The notes under the pieces: generated by a model
Database searches by the model: none
Seen by the model: only the letters and a program-made list of their open reading frames with translations
Told to the model about the DNA's origin: nothing
Assembly: GCF_020539505.1 (NCBI RefSeq)
Contig: NZ_JACDXW010000007.1
Location: 1-64,000, forward strand
Reading direction: 5' to 3'
Source: Mesopusillimonas faecipullorum
GTDB taxonomy: Bacteria > Pseudomonadota > Gammaproteobacteria > Burkholderiales > Burkholderiaceae_B
DNA length: 64,000 bases
Program-made: the position numbers and the translations under genes
In this document: positions 8,801 to 14,962 of the stretch, piece after piece
How the letters are laid out: each line of letters begins with the position of its first letter
How positions within the stretch are numbered: the stretch's first letter is position 1

Positions 8801-9546
8801 CGGGTCAAATAGGCCTGCCCTTCTTCCACCCTATAGTGCATGCGGATTTCCTGGCCGGTGTCATCACGCAGCTGAGTGATCAGGCCGTGCAACAAGCCCG
8901 CCTCGTGACGCTTGATGTGCAGCTTGCCGGGGCGGGGAATGGGGGATTGCAAGGCGATCAGGCGGCCTTGTGCATCGAAATCCAGGCGTTGCCCATTGGG
9001 CCAGTGCCAAGTCCACCCTTGTTCATGCCGCCTAAGACTACCCCTGGCGTTGGTCGTTTCGATGCCCGCTTTAGGAAACGGAAAACTCACGCGGCTCCCG
9101 TCGGCCTGCACGATCTGTACTTGCTTGCCGACACTGTGCAGGCGGGAATCAAAGCTCAGCGTCCATCCGCGGCCCAAGACCCCGTGTCTGGGGTCCAGGC
9201 TGTTGTAGTGGCGTGCCACCGTCAGTAAAGGGTTTGATGGCAGCGGCGGGACATCTTGCTCAAAAAGATACTTATTGCCAGTCAGTAAATGGATAGGGTT
9301 GCCCAGCCCCAGATTCATTTCGGGGACGAGCGCGCCTTGGCTGGCCACATCGCCCTGGGCACAGGGGTTACCCATCAGGCTGGGGCCGCAGGTTTGTGCT
9401 GCGGCATGGTGGCCGCTTGCCCATAGCAGGTAAACCATGATGACGACAGCCCAAATCGATGCCGGCGAGCAGGCCAGCTTCCTGGGTGGCCACGAGCTAA
9501 TCGTTGGGAGCAAGCAAGGGGAGCGAGGCGATGGCGGAATCGGCAT
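5809..9546 (-). CDS. RHS-repeat protein with C-terminal DUF2235 (Tle1-like) hydrolase
   Basis: A 1245-aa polymorphic-toxin-type protein. Seen in order: an N-terminal basic stretch with a hydrophobic export or anchor segment (about 30-50, ending HHAAAQ); a DUF6531-like entry domain (GNPIHLLTGNKYLFEQD); many YD/RHS repeats; and an RHS core (HVDPLGTPRMVTD ... YSPAMGAYLEPDPMG) ending in IDPTGL near residue 915, where RHS shells usually self-cleave. The last 330 residues match DUF2235, the Tle1 phospholipase fold: FAFDGT (D922), nucleophile elbow GYSRG (Ser about 1000), FDTV (Asp about 1045) and GGHANVGGG (His about 1106). Inferred role: secreted lipase-type effector. There is no PAAR or VgrG domain and no T6SS or obvious immunity gene beside it. 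The start is uncertain, because the ribosome-binding site is weak. Confidence 0.85.
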   Translation of the reverse strand: MPIPPSPRSPCLLPTISSWPPRKLACSPASIWAVVIMVYLLWASGHHAAAQTCGPSLMGNPCAQGDVASQGALVPEMNLGLGNPIHLLTGNKYLFEQDVPPLPSNPLLTVARHYNSLDPRHGVLGRGWTLSFDSRLHSVGKQVQIVQADGSRVSFPFPKAGIETTNARGSLRRHEQGWTWHWPNGQRLDFDAQGRLIALQSPIPRPGKLHIKRHEAGLLHGLITQLRDDTGQEIRMHYRVEEGQAYLTRMDTPLGVWRYEYEAAGAGHGLRLISASGPEGRERRYLYEPERQSGNHWLPTGISETHPPSRDAIRLRTWHYDALGRVVKVWQAPADPGMGGLSISYSGSLHSKNDRQTQILSAGGRRLSLLASNTPDRHALSGAILTLGEGNPSAPEGWPGLVIHYDAAGRRSHWHSPLTSRVSLRYTPQGGLASAEAADGRRWRYDYDALHRLIGIEVAQKAQRERTRLHWHNDQIVRVEHPAESETLTHDEQGRLATRQIARPSLPESGQLTLHYEERFEYDANGRLAVHHLPEGGSLHYRWLSDRRLASLEWEDKQGQRHRVVSSAQASTAYWHGNGLYTQTNRHDGVLTLSVRNGSEPLWVHLRSHDAHGHITHMADWHGQNTVGQGWRFHHDQASRLVRAAPVILPPVPADLSLPTLTSTTHTPAATNQEAWYAWHADGGLAAARPSSGVSFIPRIRRNAAGLPLHVGKHHLRYGPSGRLVQLVDNEGRVAQYSHNAHGYRISAQQGSQATQYLYVGQRLAAEIRTQTPGAEPGGPSLTARHISRRYLYAGQALIGLIDYDAQSPEGRLYAVHVDPLGTPRMVTDPQRRVRWLAHYSPTGELTHKWGDLDLALRLPGQIADPFTGWHDNLLRTYSPAMGAYLEPDPMGPVPGQQALGYAHQQPQRHIDPTGLLLFAFDGTRQDALNRANVWKMSQRYADGLVHYHAGPSNPYYVDLDAIGAYSAFGIVTTQWQQFLDALRLAPAGVTLPIDVIGYSRGAALARHFGNMVAQHTQNGWFSYAIPGQGLLQACVDLRFMGLFDTVAQLGLHGSLNRAFDFSINPAWTRVAHAVALHEYRSWFPLTSTSGSSNNNIIEVPFVGGHANVGGGQGPYTGLYIPASSGDLSDVALNWMLAQGGLAGVNWLAGPLADQQVTDPILHDDRPSSLRWLYDGDRRVDDAFHDMLVWRQGSLDALGAPHRQSTEAFIQRFEDWRAKDGSAVGEVDMAGYTQWLQETLGWTMP

Positions 9547-9685
9547 GGGAGCGCAGGAAAGCCGGTGAAACTTAAGGTCTTTTATCTTGCTCCGTACCCA
9601 CCGGGCTGGGTTAAGCTAGTGAATGTAAATATCCATGGGGACATACCGCAGCTGGCCCCGTGGTTTTCATTTAAGGAGTCACGCC

Positions 9686-10036
9686 ATGCTGATAGTTTTT
9701 CGATCCAAGGCCGCCGGCGACATCTTGATGCTTTCGCAGCACGCATTGCCGGTATTGCAAGCGGTGGGCAAGGTATCAGGCGATCAAGTGCCCGAGCGCG
9801 GCATCTTCACGCATGCACAGCTTCAAAAAGCCATCGACGACCTAGAGCACGCCATTGGCTTAAGCGAAGACCCCGCTGAACCTACCGAGAAAGAGCTCGA
9901 GCGCCAACCCGATTTGGCCCACCCCATGCGCAAACCCGTGGGCTTCCGCCAACGCGCTTTTCCTTTGCTTGAAATGCTGCGTGCAGCGCTTAAGCAAGGG
10001 CACGATGTGATGTGGGAACCCGCCCCTGCCTGGTAG
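9686..10036 (+). CDS. DUF1840 family protein
   Basis: A 116-aa soluble protein of the DUF1840 family, found mainly in betaproteobacteria; function unknown. It opens MLIVFRSKAAGDILM, with no signal or membrane segment. The C-terminal half is rich in charged and proline residues, then ends LLEMLRAALKQGHDVMWEP. The start was set at the ATG preceded by a good AAGGAG at 8-nt spacing; an upstream in-frame ATG at 9635 lacks one. It is divergent from the RHS gene and convergent with leuA, from which a strong hairpin separates it. Confidence 0.75.
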   Translation: MLIVFRSKAAGDILMLSQHALPVLQAVGKVSGDQVPERGIFTHAQLQKAIDDLEHAIGLSEDPAEPTEKELERQPDLAHPMRKPVGFRQRAFPLLEMLRAALKQGHDVMWEPAPAW

Positions 10037-10060
10037 ATGCGACTGAATCGGCCGTAGTAA

Positions 10061-10106
10061 AAAGCAGAAAGGGGAGCCAAAGAAATTTGGCCCCCCTTTC
10101 TGCTTT
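10061..10106. terminator. Bidirectional terminator between DUF1840 gene and leuA
   Basis: A 21-bp stem (10061-10081 with 10086-10106) has a single mismatch and a 4-nt loop. Its arms are A-rich on the left and T-rich on the right, so either transcript would end the stem in U-rich sequence. A second, smaller hairpin (10109-10116 with 10122-10129) lies next to it on the leuA side. The position between convergent genes fits shared termination. Confidence 0.7.
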
Positions 10107-10150
10107 GTATGCCGGCTTATGGCCGGCATTCAACAAACATCACACAAATA

Positions 10151-11857
10151 TCAAACCGCGACGGCAGTGGTGTTTTGGCTACCTGCGCCATGATGCATGG
10201 CGTGACGATTCAAGGCGCCCAGAATGGCCTGGAACGAAGCGGTAACGATGTCGGCGTTGATGCCCACGCCAAAACCAGTGGGGGCGTCGCCAACGCGGAT
10301 TTCCACATAGCTGGCGGCGCGGGTGTCGGTGCCCGTACCGATGGCATGCTCGTGGTAATCCATGATGCGCACCTCTTGGTTCAAGGCATTGACGAAGGCA
10401 GAGATCGCCCCGTCGCCTTGGCCGGTCAAGTGCACATCTTTACCGTTGTGGCGTACGTCTACTTCGATGACGAACTGCTCACCGCTCTTGGCATTAGGCT
10501 GCCCCGTGATGCGGTGGCGCACCAACTGCCACGGGCCGTCCAACTGCAGGTACTCCTGATTGAAAAGGTCGTAGACATCTTCGGCGGTGACTTCTTTGCC
10601 TGTTTCGTCGGTAACGCGCTGAATGGCGCGGCTGAACTCGATCTGCAGACGGCGGGGCAATACCAAGCCGTGCTCTTGTTCGAGCAGATACGACACGCCA
10701 CCCTTGCCTGATTGGCTGTTGACGCGAATTACGGCGTCATAGCTGCGGCCAAGATCGGCGGGATCGATAGGCAAGTAAGGCACTTCCCAGATCGCGTCCG
10801 CTTGTTGAACGGCAAAACCCTTCTTGATCGCGTCTTGGTGCGAGCCCGAGAATGCGGTAAAGACGAGGTCGCCCGCATAGGGGTGACGCGGATGTACCGG
10901 CAACTGGTTGCAGTACTCGGCACAGCGGCGTACTTCGTCGATGTCGGAGAAGTCGAGGCCGGGATGTATACCCTGGGTATAAAGATTGAGCGCCAAGGTG
11001 ACCAAGTCTACGTTACCGGTACGCTCGCCGCTGCCGAACAGACAGCCTTCGATACGATCGGCGCCTGCCATCACGGCGAACTCGGCAGCTGCAACCGCCG
11101 TGCCGCGATCGTTATGTGGGTGCACACTAAGCACGATACGATCGCGATGCTTAAGGTTCTTGTGCATCCATTCGATCTGATCCGCATACAGATTGGGGGT
11201 TGTGGCTTCGATGGTGGCGGGGAGGTTCAAGATAATCTTGGCCTCGGGCGTAGGCTGCCAAGCTTCGACCACCGCATTGCACACGTCCAGGGCCACCTCG
11301 GGCTCGGTGGTGCTGAACACTTCGGGCGAGTACTCATAACGCCAGAAGGTTTCGGGATGCTGGGAGGTGTAGTGCTTGACGAACTTGGTGCCGCTGACGG
11401 CCAGGTCGCGCACGCCGTCAGGGTCCATATTGAAAACAATTTTGCGGAAGGCGGGGGCGCAAGCGTTGTACAAGTGCACGATGGCGTTTTTGGCGCCGGC
11501 TGCGGCTTCGACGGTGCGAGCAATGAGATCTTCGCGCGATTGAGTCAATACGATGATGGTCACGTCATCGGGAATGCGTTTTTCGTCGACCAATTTGCGA
11601 ACGAAGTCGAAATCGGTCTGTGAAGCCGATGGAAAACCCACTTCGATTTCTTTGAAGCCGATTTTGATGAGTTGCTGGAAAAAGCGCAGCTTGCGTTCGA
11701 CGCTCATGGGTTCGATCAGCGCTTGGTTACCATCGCGCAGGTCGGTGCTCATCCAAATGGGGGGATGAGTGATACGTTTGCTGGGCCATGTGCGTTCGGA
11801 AAAATCACGCTCGAAAGCGACGAACGGACGATATTTCTTGGAGGGATCGGAAATCAT
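10151..11857 (-). CDS. leuA: 2-isopropylmalate synthase (long form)
   Basis: Condenses acetyl-CoA with 2-oxoisovalerate, the first committed step of leucine synthesis. The TIM-barrel catalytic domain holds the signature [11 protein letters not shown] near residue 38 and the metal-site [14 protein letters not shown]. The C-terminal LeuA dimer/regulatory domain (about 430-560) would bind leucine for feedback inhibition. At 568 aa and by motif it is the long LeuA2 type known from actinobacteria and many betaproteobacteria. A leucine-rich leader peptide and competing hairpins lie upstream, indicating attenuation as well. Confidence 0.93.
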   Translation of the reverse strand: MISDPSKKYRPFVAFERDFSERTWPSKRITHPPIWMSTDLRDGNQALIEPMSVERKLRFFQQLIKIGFKEIEVGFPSASQTDFDFVRKLVDEKRIPDDVTIIVLTQSREDLIARTVEAAAGAKNAIVHLYNACAPAFRKIVFNMDPDGVRDLAVSGTKFVKHYTSQHPETFWRYEYSPEVFSTTEPEVALDVCNAVVEAWQPTPEAKIILNLPATIEATTPNLYADQIEWMHKNLKHRDRIVLSVHPHNDRGTAVAAAEFAVMAGADRIEGCLFGSGERTGNVDLVTLALNLYTQGIHPGLDFSDIDEVRRCAEYCNQLPVHPRHPYAGDLVFTAFSGSHQDAIKKGFAVQQADAIWEVPYLPIDPADLGRSYDAVIRVNSQSGKGGVSYLLEQEHGLVLPRRLQIEFSRAIQRVTDETGKEVTAEDVYDLFNQEYLQLDGPWQLVRHRITGQPNAKSGEQFVIEVDVRHNGKDVHLTGQGDGAISAFVNALNQEVRIMDYHEHAIGTGTDTRAASYVEIRVGDAPTGFGVGINADIVTASFQAILGALNRHAMHHGAGSQNTTAVAV

Positions 11858-11979
11858 GATGCACCTGTACGGGGATAGACGGAATGTTCCTTTTGGGAGC
11901 CATCGCTAACCACACCCTGGGGCGGTGGATAGTGCAAAACTGCAACGGGGATGACTACAAGACTGGCGTGGCGGACACA

Positions 11980-12021
11980 GGTTGCCGAACTGCCACAGGG
12001 CACTAGGCTCGGCAACCGAGC
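11980..12021 (-). promoter_or_regulatory. Competing hairpins of a leuA attenuator
   Basis: Two mutually exclusive stems overlap the end of the leader ORF. One is 6 bp with a 3-nt loop (12007-12012 with 12016-12021). The other is 9 bp (11980-11988 with 12009-12017) and uses the same bases, GGTTGCCGA pairing with TCGGCAACC. A ribosome stalled on the Leu codons would block the first and favour the second. I cannot see a third, U-tailed terminator stem before leuA, so the output could be Rho-dependent or translational. Confidence 0.5.
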
Positions 12022-12143
12022 GATAGCAGCAGGGATAGTGCCAGGGCGGCACGCGAGCGGGAAGTAGAGGTGACGGCCGCATGCATACCGGCAGGGCTGC
12101 CAGCGTATGTATCGCGAAAAGAGGTGATAAAGGCCGTGTTCAT
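12003..12143 (-). CDS. leuL: leuA leader peptide
   Basis: A 46-codon frame (ATG at 12143, TAG at 12003-12005) whose tail reads LALSLLLSLGCRA: six Leu in about ten residues immediately before the stop, including two CTA codons, which are scarce elsewhere here. An in-frame ATG at codon 20 would give a 27-residue peptide closer to classic leader size. An in-frame TAG lies just upstream of the first ATG. The position 145 bp before leuA on the same strand, and the overlap with alternative hairpins, match amino-acid attenuation leaders. The Shine-Dalgarno is poor for either start. Confidence 0.65.
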   Translation of the reverse strand: MNTAFITSFRDTYAGSPAGMHAAVTSTSRSRAALALSLLLSLGCRA

Positions 12144-12215
12144 ACCCTACAGTCGAACACATTTTTTGTTGCAATGCAAGTAACTAGGCGCAGAATGTGT
12201 GGCGCGAGCAACAGC

Positions 12216-12785
12216 CTAGGGGCGAACAATATGAGGGGCGGGAGCTGCGATATCGATGGGGGCGGCCAGCGCTTGGGCATGGGTGTTGGCCAAATGAATC
12301 TTGCCCGAACGGCCCGACCGCAATTCTTGAATGGTGCGCTGCAAAATGCCCACGGTAACGGGGTGGCGGCGATCTTCCCAGGCCCAAGCAAGCACTTCGC
12401 GGGCTTCCGGAGACAACTGACGGGTCAGTTGGGTGAAGTCATCGGCATTGACGATGCGGTGTTTGGCGCTTTGATGACTAGCGCAGGCATATCGGTAAAG
12501 TATGCTGAGCACGGCCAGCGCGATAACAATGGCCAAGCCCCACCAAAATAAAGGCATGTATTGTTTTGCCAATTCGGTGGCTTGAGCGCTGAAGCCCCCC
12601 AAGGCTGCGTAATCCAAACCTTTGCCGAAAGATAATAAGCTGCCAAGCAGGTGGTAGGCAACCATGGCCACCACAATAATCACCACCGCGCAGATAATTT
12701 TAGAGGTGGCGGTCAGGCGCAACACAAGCCCGCGTAAGGCGGAGAGGCTGCTTGCGGACGTGGCATCTTTAGGGGTGGGGCGCAT
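12216..12785 (-). CDS. Uncharacterised two-span membrane protein
   Basis: A 189-aa protein I do not recognise. Hydrophobic spans lie near residues 29-52 and 76-97, separated by a short loop (LSFGKGLDYAALGGFSAQATELAKQY). The following about 90 residues look cytosolic and helical (TQLTRQLSPEAREVLAWAWEDRRHPVTVGILQRTIQELRSGRSGKI). It is transcribed toward leuA and ends about 70 bp before the leader peptide. Codon use looks native. No domain assignment is offered. Confidence 0.6.
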   Translation of the reverse strand: MRPTPKDATSASSLSALRGLVLRLTATSKIICAVVIIVVAMVAYHLLGSLLSFGKGLDYAALGGFSAQATELAKQYMPLFWWGLAIVIALAVLSILYRYACASHQSAKHRIVNADDFTQLTRQLSPEAREVLAWAWEDRRHPVTVGILQRTIQELRSGRSGKIHLANTHAQALAAPIDIAAPAPHIVRP

Positions 12786-12955
12786 GGTGAAATAAATGAG
12801 TGCGTGAGGTGGCCCGATTTTACCCGAAGCGTGTGACGTGAAGGCTTAAGCTATCAGAGCACCCCTAGACAGGGGAGAGGCAGGATAAGCCTATGAATCG
12901 TAAGAATTAGGGGTAAACCCTTAGCGTAAATTTGCCATAAATGCGTAGAAAAGGC

Positions 12956-12992
12956 TTGCGCTCACTTCGGGAATGGATGATAATTGTTCTCA
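12956..12992 (+). promoter_or_regulatory. bfd promoter with overlapping Fur-like box
   Basis: TTGCGC (12956-12961), a 17-bp spacer and GATAAT (12979-12984) form a plausible sigma70 promoter. TGATAATTGTTCTCA (12978-12992) matches the 7-1-7 Fur box TGATAATnATTATCA at 12 of 14 positions and covers the -10 and the first base of the start codon. Predicted transcription start is at or just before the ATG, implying a very short or absent leader. The Fur link is inferred from the motif and from the known iron regulation of bfd. Confidence 0.55.
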
Positions 12993-13303
12993 TGTTTATT
13001 TGTGTATGTAATGCCATCACCGAGCGCCAGGTACAAGCCGCTGTAGCGGCAGGGGCGTCGACCATGGCCGATTTGCAAGGCGAATTGGGTGTGGCGACCA
13101 ACTGCGGCTGCTGCATGGATACCGCACTCGAATACTTGCCAGGCGGTCGCTATGCCACCGCATCGCTTAGTGTCGTGTCGATTTCCGCTTTGTCTACCGA
13201 GGTAAACGAAATCACCGAGATCGAGATCGCCGAGGCTGCTGCCAACGACGAATCCGTTCAGGTGGGTGTCATGCGGGTACGCTCAGTGGCACGGCGCGCT
13301 TAA
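12992..13303 (+). CDS. bfd: Bacterioferritin-associated ferredoxin
   Basis: A [2Fe-2S] protein that passes electrons to bacterioferritin so stored Fe(III) is released. Cluster ligands fit C4, C6, C38 and C41 (FICVCN ... NCGCCMD), the BFD-like Fer2 spacing. At 103 aa it is about 40 residues longer than E. coli Bfd. The extra acidic, Val/Ala-rich tail is unassigned. The start was set at MFICVCN; an upstream ATG at 12941 would add 17 non-homologous residues across the promoter. There is no clear Shine-Dalgarno. The bfr gene follows 357 bp downstream on the same strand. Confidence 0.85.
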   Translation: MFICVCNAITERQVQAAVAAGASTMADLQGELGVATNCGCCMDTALEYLPGGRYATASLSVVSISALSTEVNEITEIEIAEAAANDESVQVGVMRVRSVARRA

Positions 13304-13364
13304 GGCAGTCATACCGGGTAGTGCTGTGCACGCAACAAAGAAACAATTTGTTTCAAAAAGAATT

Positions 13365-13385
13365 CGGCCCGCAAAGGGCCGTTTT
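13365..13385 (+). terminator. Intrinsic terminator after bfd
   Basis: Six-bp GC stem CGGCCC / GGGCCG with a GCAAA loop, followed directly by TTTT. It lies about 60 bp after the bfd stop. Just before it is a small palindrome (13340-13354, GAAACAA-T-TTGTTTC) that could extend the structure. Confidence 0.7.
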
Positions 13386-13660
13386 GCTGTCTGCTTTTTC
13401 CAATAAAACTTTTAAAAACACGCTTTTGACTGGGGCACAGAGGCGGCCAAGCTGCGCCGCAAGTGCCATTCGGCCACTTCACAGTTGAAGCGGATGCGAC
13501 AAGCAGACTCATTCTTATTTAGCTAAATCATTGTATTTATTGGGTTTTGTTCTCCCTTGGCGGGTGCCAAAGATATCGCCACATGGTAGTCTATCCATGT
13601 TTCGCGGTTGGGGGCGCTTGGCTCCGTAGCCGCTGTGGTTATTTGTACAGGAGAGCAATC
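13386..13660. other. bfd-bfr intergenic region
   Basis: About 275 bp between the bfd terminator and the bfr start. It is AT-rich around 13511-13545, with a 12-bp palindrome ATTTAGCTAAAT at 13517-13528 that may be part of a bfr control site. I find no convincing sigma70 pair and no good Fur match here. The ribosome-binding site CAGGAGAG lies 5 bp before bfr. No small ORF with coding features is evident. Confidence 0.5.
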
Positions 13661-14137
13661 ATGAAGGGCGACCCTACCGTCATTCGTCATCTGAACGCGC
13701 AGCTTAAAAACGAACTCACGGCCATCAACCAATATTTTCTTCATGCTCGCATGCTGAACCACTGGGGCCTGAATAAGCTCGGCAAAAAAGAATATGAAGA
13801 GTCCATCGGCGAGATGAAGCATGCTGACCGCCTGATAGAGCGTATTTTCATGCTGGACGGCTTGCCCAATCTGCAAGACCTGCACAAGCTGATGATAGGC
13901 GAGGACGTGCCTGAACTGCTCTCCTGTGACCTCAAGCTCGAGCAAGTTGCGCAAGAAACCGTCAAGGAAGGCATTGCCTATTGCGAGTCGGTGCGCGATT
14001 ACGTGTCTCGTGATTTGCTCCAAGACATTCTGGACGATACCGAAGAGCACATCGATTATCTGGAAACCCAATTGGGCTTGGTCGATCAGGTGGGTCTGCA
14101 AAACTACCTGCAATCGCAGATGGCGGTCGAAGACTAA
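13661..14137 (+). CDS. bfr: Bacterioferritin
   Basis: Haem-containing 24-mer iron-storage ferritin (158 aa, full length). The ferroxidase ligands E18, E51, H54, E94 and H130 and the inter-subunit haem ligand M52 are all at their expected positions ([32 protein letters not shown]). By counting, the sixth ligand position, 127, is Thr instead of the Glu of E. coli, with Glu at 128 and 129. The start has a strong AGGAG. It pairs functionally with bfd upstream, and a large hairpin follows the stop. Confidence 0.95.
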   Translation: MKGDPTVIRHLNAQLKNELTAINQYFLHARMLNHWGLNKLGKKEYEESIGEMKHADRLIERIFMLDGLPNLQDLHKLMIGEDVPELLSCDLKLEQVAQETVKEGIAYCESVRDYVSRDLLQDILDDTEEHIDYLETQLGLVDQVGLQNYLQSQMAVED

Positions 14138-14170
14138 ATTTCTTGCTGTGGGCGCTTAAGGTGCCCGGTA

Positions 14171-14215
14171 TACAACAAGGGCCGGCCCGTTTATCGGGTG
14201 CCGGCCCTTGTTGTA
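14171..14215. terminator. Bidirectional terminator between bfr and the convergent gene
   Basis: A perfect 15-bp stem (14171-14185 with 14201-14215, GGGCCGG core flanked by TACAACAA / TTGTTGTA) has a nested 4-bp inner stem (CCCG / CGGG). It lies between bfr and the oppositely oriented 14257-14901 gene. The outer arm becomes U-rich in both directions, though without a long pure T-run. Confidence 0.7.
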
Positions 14216-14256
14216 TGAAGTCGCCCGTTTTGAGTGCCGCTAACGGATGCGCAACT

Positions 14257-14901
14257 TTAGAAATTGCGGGCGGGGCAGTCTTCTATCAGACCCCAGGCGT
14301 TGTTGGCGCCACAATATTGATTACGCGCCGCCCAGAGGCAACTGGGACGGTCGAAGAAGCTGGAAGCCTGGCAGGCGTTGAGTGCCCGTTGCAGGTCGGC
14401 TTGCCAGGCCTGCGAAGTGGAGCCTGTGGAGGGCGCTTGCTGTTGAATAGACGTTACGCCAGGTACCTCGATGGGCTGCAAGGGCACGTTGCCGCCTCTG
14501 AGCGCACCGAGCAAGTCGCCGACGTCGGCAATACCCGCCAAGCCGCCTTCGCCCTGGCCTGCCAACTGCTGCGCTTGATAAAGCGAAATTGAGGTGGTGG
14601 CCGTAGCAATCAGGGGATTGTTCAGGGTTTCGTTGAGGGCTTCGGGGTTGATTTCCCAAGTGATGGGAGCAAGCGTCTCGGGTACTGCCAGCCTGCCGTT
14701 AAGCAGGGGCTGGGGCGGTTGAGCGGTGTAAGGGCGCCCGTCGGCATCCAGCACCTGGGTAGGCGCAGAGGCCGCCGCTACCTGGGTTTCGGCATTGATA
14801 AGCGGCCCGTGCGCCACCAGCCAGTCTCCCAGGCGCAAGCCTAGCCACGCCGAGAAACCGGCTGCGGCTATCAGGGTGACGAGTATCAAGCGCCAAGACA
14901 T
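14257..14901 (-). CDS. Uncharacterised exported or anchored protein
   Basis: A 214-aa protein of unknown function. One N-terminal hydrophobic segment (about 4-24) lacks a clear cleavage site, so it may be an anchor. A low-complexity Ala/Pro/Gln region follows. The C-terminal 55 residues contain four Cys (LNACQASSFFDRPSCLWAARNQYCGANNAWGLIEDCPARNF), which could form two disulfides in the periplasm. It is convergent with bfr and lies about 60 bp downstream of prfC's 3' end on the same strand. Confidence 0.65.
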   Translation of the reverse strand: MSWRLILVTLIAAAGFSAWLGLRLGDWLVAHGPLINAETQVAAASAPTQVLDADGRPYTAQPPQPLLNGRLAVPETLAPITWEINPEALNETLNNPLIATATTSISLYQAQQLAGQGEGGLAGIADVGDLLGALRGGNVPLQPIEVPGVTSIQQQAPSTGSTSQAWQADLQRALNACQASSFFDRPSCLWAARNQYCGANNAWGLIEDCPARNF

Positions 14902-14962
14902 ACTTATCCTTGTGGCTGGGAAACGGGTTACTAGTATAGAACGACGTGCCTGCCTTTAGCGT

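Noticed and set aside
8700-9300. Possibility that the RHS gene is recently acquired, judged by base composition
   Set aside because: By eye its G+C content and codon use look like those of its neighbours and no flanking repeats, tRNA or integrase are present, so transfer is not supported from sequence alone.
10712-11623. A 303-codon plus-strand frame inside leuA
   Set aside because: Lies wholly opposite leuA, which has strong motif support; composition typical of a codon-phase shadow.
11854-12174. A 106-codon minus-strand frame upstream of leuA
   Set aside because: Out of frame with the Leu-rich leader, no ribosome site and no recognisable features; the shorter leader frame explains the region better.
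13517-13528. ATTTAGCTAAAT palindrome upstream of bfr considered as a Fur box
   Set aside because: Too short and too poor a match to the Fur consensus; noted only as a possible control site.
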